Below are positions 60,848-64,000 of a stretch of 64,000 nt of DNA, piece by piece. Under the pieces are notes generated by a model, which was not told where the DNA came from, made no database searches, and worked only from the letters and a program-made list of their open reading frames with translations. Each line of letters starts with the position of its first letter. The stretch's first letter is position 1. Both the position numbers and the translations under genes were made by a program. Origin of the DNA: Prorocentrum cordatum (taxonomy: Eukaryota > Sar > Dinophyceae > Prorocentrales > Prorocentraceae); the NCBI GenBank assembly GCA_963575745.1, contig CAUYUJ010014276.1, positions 99,501 through 163,500 of the forward strand. Reading direction: 5' to 3'.

Positions 60848-62560
60848 GCGATGTGGTCACCAAACCGTTTTGGGCTGGGCTGCCCTGATACGCAAAACGC
60901 AACCTATTGCGTGTTGACACGCGGCTCGGCACGTACATTCAAAACTTGCGTCTGGCTGCACACGCTCACCAAAACGTGGCGCCCGCAGGCCGAACCGAAA
61001 CTCAACGCCTCGACCCGGCACGCTCTGAACACGGAGCGTGCTGCGCTTCCGCCCTGGCGCCTCAGTGCAGCTGAGGTCTGGGGGGCCCCGATCCTCGTAC
61101 CAGTAGAACGGCACGACGGGCGGGTCGGCCAGGAGCGCGGGCGAAGCCCGCTCTGGAGGCCCAGGCGGCCGCGTCTCCACCCGCGGCTCGAGGCCACCGG
61201 CCTGCAGCGCGGCTGCGTCGGGCTGCCGCGGCGGCCCTGGGCGCAGCCCCTGCGCGGCGCCCCCTCCGGAGGAGACCAAAGGGTGCCGATACCGCTGCGG
61301 TGAGGGCACTGGTGGAAGCCTGCCTCCTAGATGGGGTCCGAGTGTAGTCAAAACTGGTAGCAAGGATGCACGATGAGGATGCAAGAGCCCTGGGCGCGCA
61401 TGCCGAAGCCCTCCGAGCGGGGCTGGCCTTCGAGCGTGGTTGAGTGTCGACCGAAGATGACCGAAGCGGCAAGGATGCAAGGGTACCCCTGGGAAGTCGA
61501 CCATCCTTACTGTCGGTTTCGGTTGTAGATGGGTTCGGAAGATCGCGCCGCATCGCCAATGCATCGCCGATGCATCGCCGACGCCGCCGACGCATCGGCG
61601 ACGCCAGCTTAGATGACACCGGGCCCCACATCGAGCCGCATCACCGATGCATCGGCGAGGCAGCGCGATTCTCCGACCCGATCTACCCTGACCTCATCTG
61701 GGAGGCCTAGAATAGGATGGGGAAACCAAGGGCCTGGATGTCGGTGGAACCCCTATTGTGGACTGGCCACCGATATCACCGCCGCCCTCCTCAGACAAAG
61801 ACTCCTCGATGTCTGAAGCCTCCCGGGCACATTCCTCACCGAACGCCCCCAGTGTATTCCGCGGACCTCTTCGGGGGTGCCCTCTGACAGAACATTCCTA
61901 GGTCAATCCAGCCGTGGCGACGAGGTTTGTGCGGTCTGAGACCGTCGCAAAGGTCACTCTGGCGAAGGGTCTCCCTTACGTGCAGCCGACCGATACGAGC
62001 ATGTCTTTAGATGCTGGCAGGTTTACTTGCATGGCGTTCCCCCCCCTTCCGCCGCGCTTTCAAACAGCGCTGGGCCGAAAAGGCGTGCAAGTGAGCCCCG
62101 ACTTGCGTGAAATGCTGACTTTTCTTCGGGCCCCGCCACGCCCCCCCCCCCCTCCCCCGCCCTCCATATGCAAGCAGACTTGCCAGATTCCGGAAAAACA
62201 GCGAGCAGCATTTCTTTCGGCTACGCGTCAGGGTGGCCCTTGGCAAGAGCGGCCTCTGGTGCGCGGCTTATTTGGGGGGCCGCGGGGGGACCAAGCACAA
62301 GCGCAAGACCCTGCTGCAGCACAGCGTGTGGCGATCGGGGGATTCCTGTGATCCCGCACCGAAGGTCGCTCAGGCGAGGGGCCACTCCTTACTTTTTTGG
62401 TCGCGGGCGGACGCGGACTCGCAGTCGCCGAGCTGAGAGTTCCGGGCCACGGGCCTGTCAAATTGGCAACGCGCAAGCCTAAAAGCACAGCGGCCGAGCC
62501 CGCACTCAGAACCTACCGCAAGAATTTTCTTCTCACAGGGGGGGGAGGCAAGTCCCTGGG
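60848..62560. other. No confident gene; palindromic GCATCGCCGATGC cluster
   Basis: No recognised domain. At about 61548-61670 words GCATCGCC, CGATGCATCG and GCATCGGCGA recur in both orientations, forming nested short palindromes. Frames at 61914-62351 and elsewhere lack protein character. Confidence 0.35.
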
Positions 62561-63150
62561 CCACTCCTTACGTGCAGACGACGCTTCCTCCTCGGGCCTC
62601 CCGGCGCCGTGGGCGCCTCCGCCGCCCCGGCCGCGGCCCAGCTGCCCGGCCACCAGGCGGCGCCCGCCGCGCTGGCGCACGCGAGCGCGCCCACGCCGAG
62701 GGCGCCCCGCCGCGAGCAGCAGCGCCTCGCCGGGGGCTGTGGCGGCAGCCGCGGCCGCTCACCGCCGCCCGGGCGCGGCCCGGAGCCCCTCGCCGGCATG
62801 GCGCGCGGGGCGCTGCCATCGCGAGGCCCCCGGGGCCTCCAGGGGGGGAGTCTGCCGTGCCCCGCCGCGGCCCGGCGCGGGGCGGTCTCGGCCTCGCGCC
62901 GCCCCGAGCTCGGGCCGAGCCGCGCGCTGCCGTGGGTGCAGCCGCCGCCGCCGCGCCTCGGGGGGCCACGCGGGCGGTGGAAAAAGCGCGCACTGTGGAC
63001 AAGCAAGCACACGTCTGTGGAACAAACACACATAGTGTGTGTTTTTTGCAGTGTGTTTTTTGTCCACGTGTTTTTTGGGGTGTTTTTTTCCCTACCTAGG
63101 CTCTGCCTAGAAGGGTTCTTACTCTGTTGGCTTACAGGGGCCGAGCAGTG
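62561..63150. other. Very GC-rich stretch, overlapping frames without domains
   Basis: High GC keeps frames open on both strands (up to 181 codons), all Ala/Arg/Pro/Gly-rich and without motifs. From 63030 to 63095 a GT and T6-rich block (GTGTGTTTTTTGCAGTGTG) closes the region. Confidence 0.35.
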
Positions 63151-63184
63151 CTAACCGCCCCGGGCGGTTCCCCGGTCCCCTGGG

Positions 63185-63470
63185 ACCCAAGCAAAAGCAA
63201 CAGCAAAGGTAAAAGCAAACGCGCGGTTCCCCCAGTTGCGCTCCCTGGGTGCCAAGCAAAAGCAGAAGCAAAGGCAAAAGTGAAGGCAAAAGCGAAGGCA
63301 AAGCACAAACATAGCACAGCACAGCACAGCACAGCATAGCGCAGCCTAGCATAGCGCAGCATTGCATAGCATAGCATAGCATAGCATAGCCTAACCTAGC
63401 CCATCATCGCATTGCGCAGCATAGCAAAGCATAGCATAGCATAGCATAGCTCAGCACAGCAGCCACGATT
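63185..63470. repeat. AAAGGC/AAAGCA repeats followed by AGCATAGC repeats
   Basis: AAAAGCAAAGGC-like hexamers at 63185-63310 pass into AGCACAGCAT and AGCATAGC units to about 63460. Low-complexity Lys/Ala or Leu/Cys frames only. Confidence 0.8.
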
Positions 63471-63571
63471 GCTGCTACAGCTACTACTACAGCTACTACT
63501 ACTACTACTACTACAGCTACTACTACAGCTACTACTACAGCTACTACTACTAGTACGACTAGTACGACTAG

Positions 63572-63612
<41 letters not shown>

Positions 63613-63613
63613 T

Positions 63614-63655
<42 letters not shown>

Positions 63656-63697
63656 AACTACTACTACTACCACTAGTAGTAGTAGTACTACTACTAC

Positions 63698-63733
<36 letters not shown>

Positions 63734-63736
63734 TAC
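63471..63736. repeat. (ACT)n microsatellite at the assembly gap
   Basis: ACT triplets with CAGCT, ACTAGTACG and ACTAGTAGTAGT variants, running into the N block. The unresolved repeat probably caused the gap. Confidence 0.95.
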
Positions 63737-63836
63737 NNNNNNNNNNNNNNNNNNNNNNNNNNNNNNNNNNNNNNNNNNNNNNNNNNNNNNNNNNNNNNNN
63801 NNNNNNNNNNNNNNNNNNNNNNNNNNNNNNNNNNNN
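63737..63836. other. Assembly gap (100 N)
   Basis: Exactly 100 N, a conventional placeholder for a gap of unknown size. The 164 bases after it (63837-64000) contain no recognised feature. Confidence 0.99.
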
Positions 63837-64000
63837 CCTGATCCTGCCTCATTGGAAATTGTTCATGCGAACATCATACCATCCGCGGTGCACAGTCGTT
63901 GATCTAAGAAGTGGTGTTGCTTAACATTCCTAGCAAACGAAAACCATAAGGGTCACCTGCGCGCGCTGCTGCGCGCACACAATCATCCTTCAACCACCAT

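Overview
The window looks like nuclear DNA of a dinoflagellate (inferred; species not assigned). The reasons are: retroelement proteins of types common in that group; very high repeat content in mostly GC-rich DNA; few host genes; and two sequences resembling old dinoflagellate spliced-leader remnants, one of them just upstream of an intronless gene. The window ends next to a 100-N scaffold gap.

Only two convincing host genes are present, both on the minus strand: an intronless 489-residue multipass membrane protein (36547-38016) and an exostosin/GT47-type glycosyltransferase (main open exon 59663-60847). Most of the remainder is mobile or repetitive DNA.

0-13 kb: simple repeats, then a 90-bp satellite (4851-5726 and 12291-13345) split by a full-length non-LTR retrotransposon (LINE, 5727-12290) with a 14-bp target-site duplication. 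13-20 kb: microsatellites, short TTGGG-type minisatellites and a few doubtful ORFs. 20.4-25.4 kb: a roughly 2.5-kb block duplicated in tandem, each copy holding a fold-back element, a 102-bp repeat and a pyrimidine tract. 25.4-27.2 kb: an AT-rich stretch, then a diverged, inverted relative of the 90-bp satellite. 27.6-31.3 kb: a broken minus-strand retroelement with a DIRS-like reverse transcriptase (RT). 31.4-33.9 kb: a decayed LINE. 34.2-34.7 kb: another array of the 102-bp family.

38.3-50.6 kb is the most interesting part. A satellite of 42-bp monomers arranged as 84-bp dimers is interrupted at 39597-50481 by a 10.9-kb interval. The interval has long inverted ends, a 9-bp target-site duplication and an interior made of tandem hairpin units whose orientation reverses near 40.0 kb. 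This is the architecture of a Foldback transposon. A 6.5-kb Ty1/copia element (40191-46730) with 94-bp LTRs and a TTTTC duplication is inserted in the loop of one hairpin unit. The order of events reads as satellite, then Foldback-like element, then copia.

51.8-56.8 kb: a second decayed LINE. 57-64 kb: small tandem repeats, GGA/TCC microsatellites, the exostosin gene, and simple repeats up to the gap.
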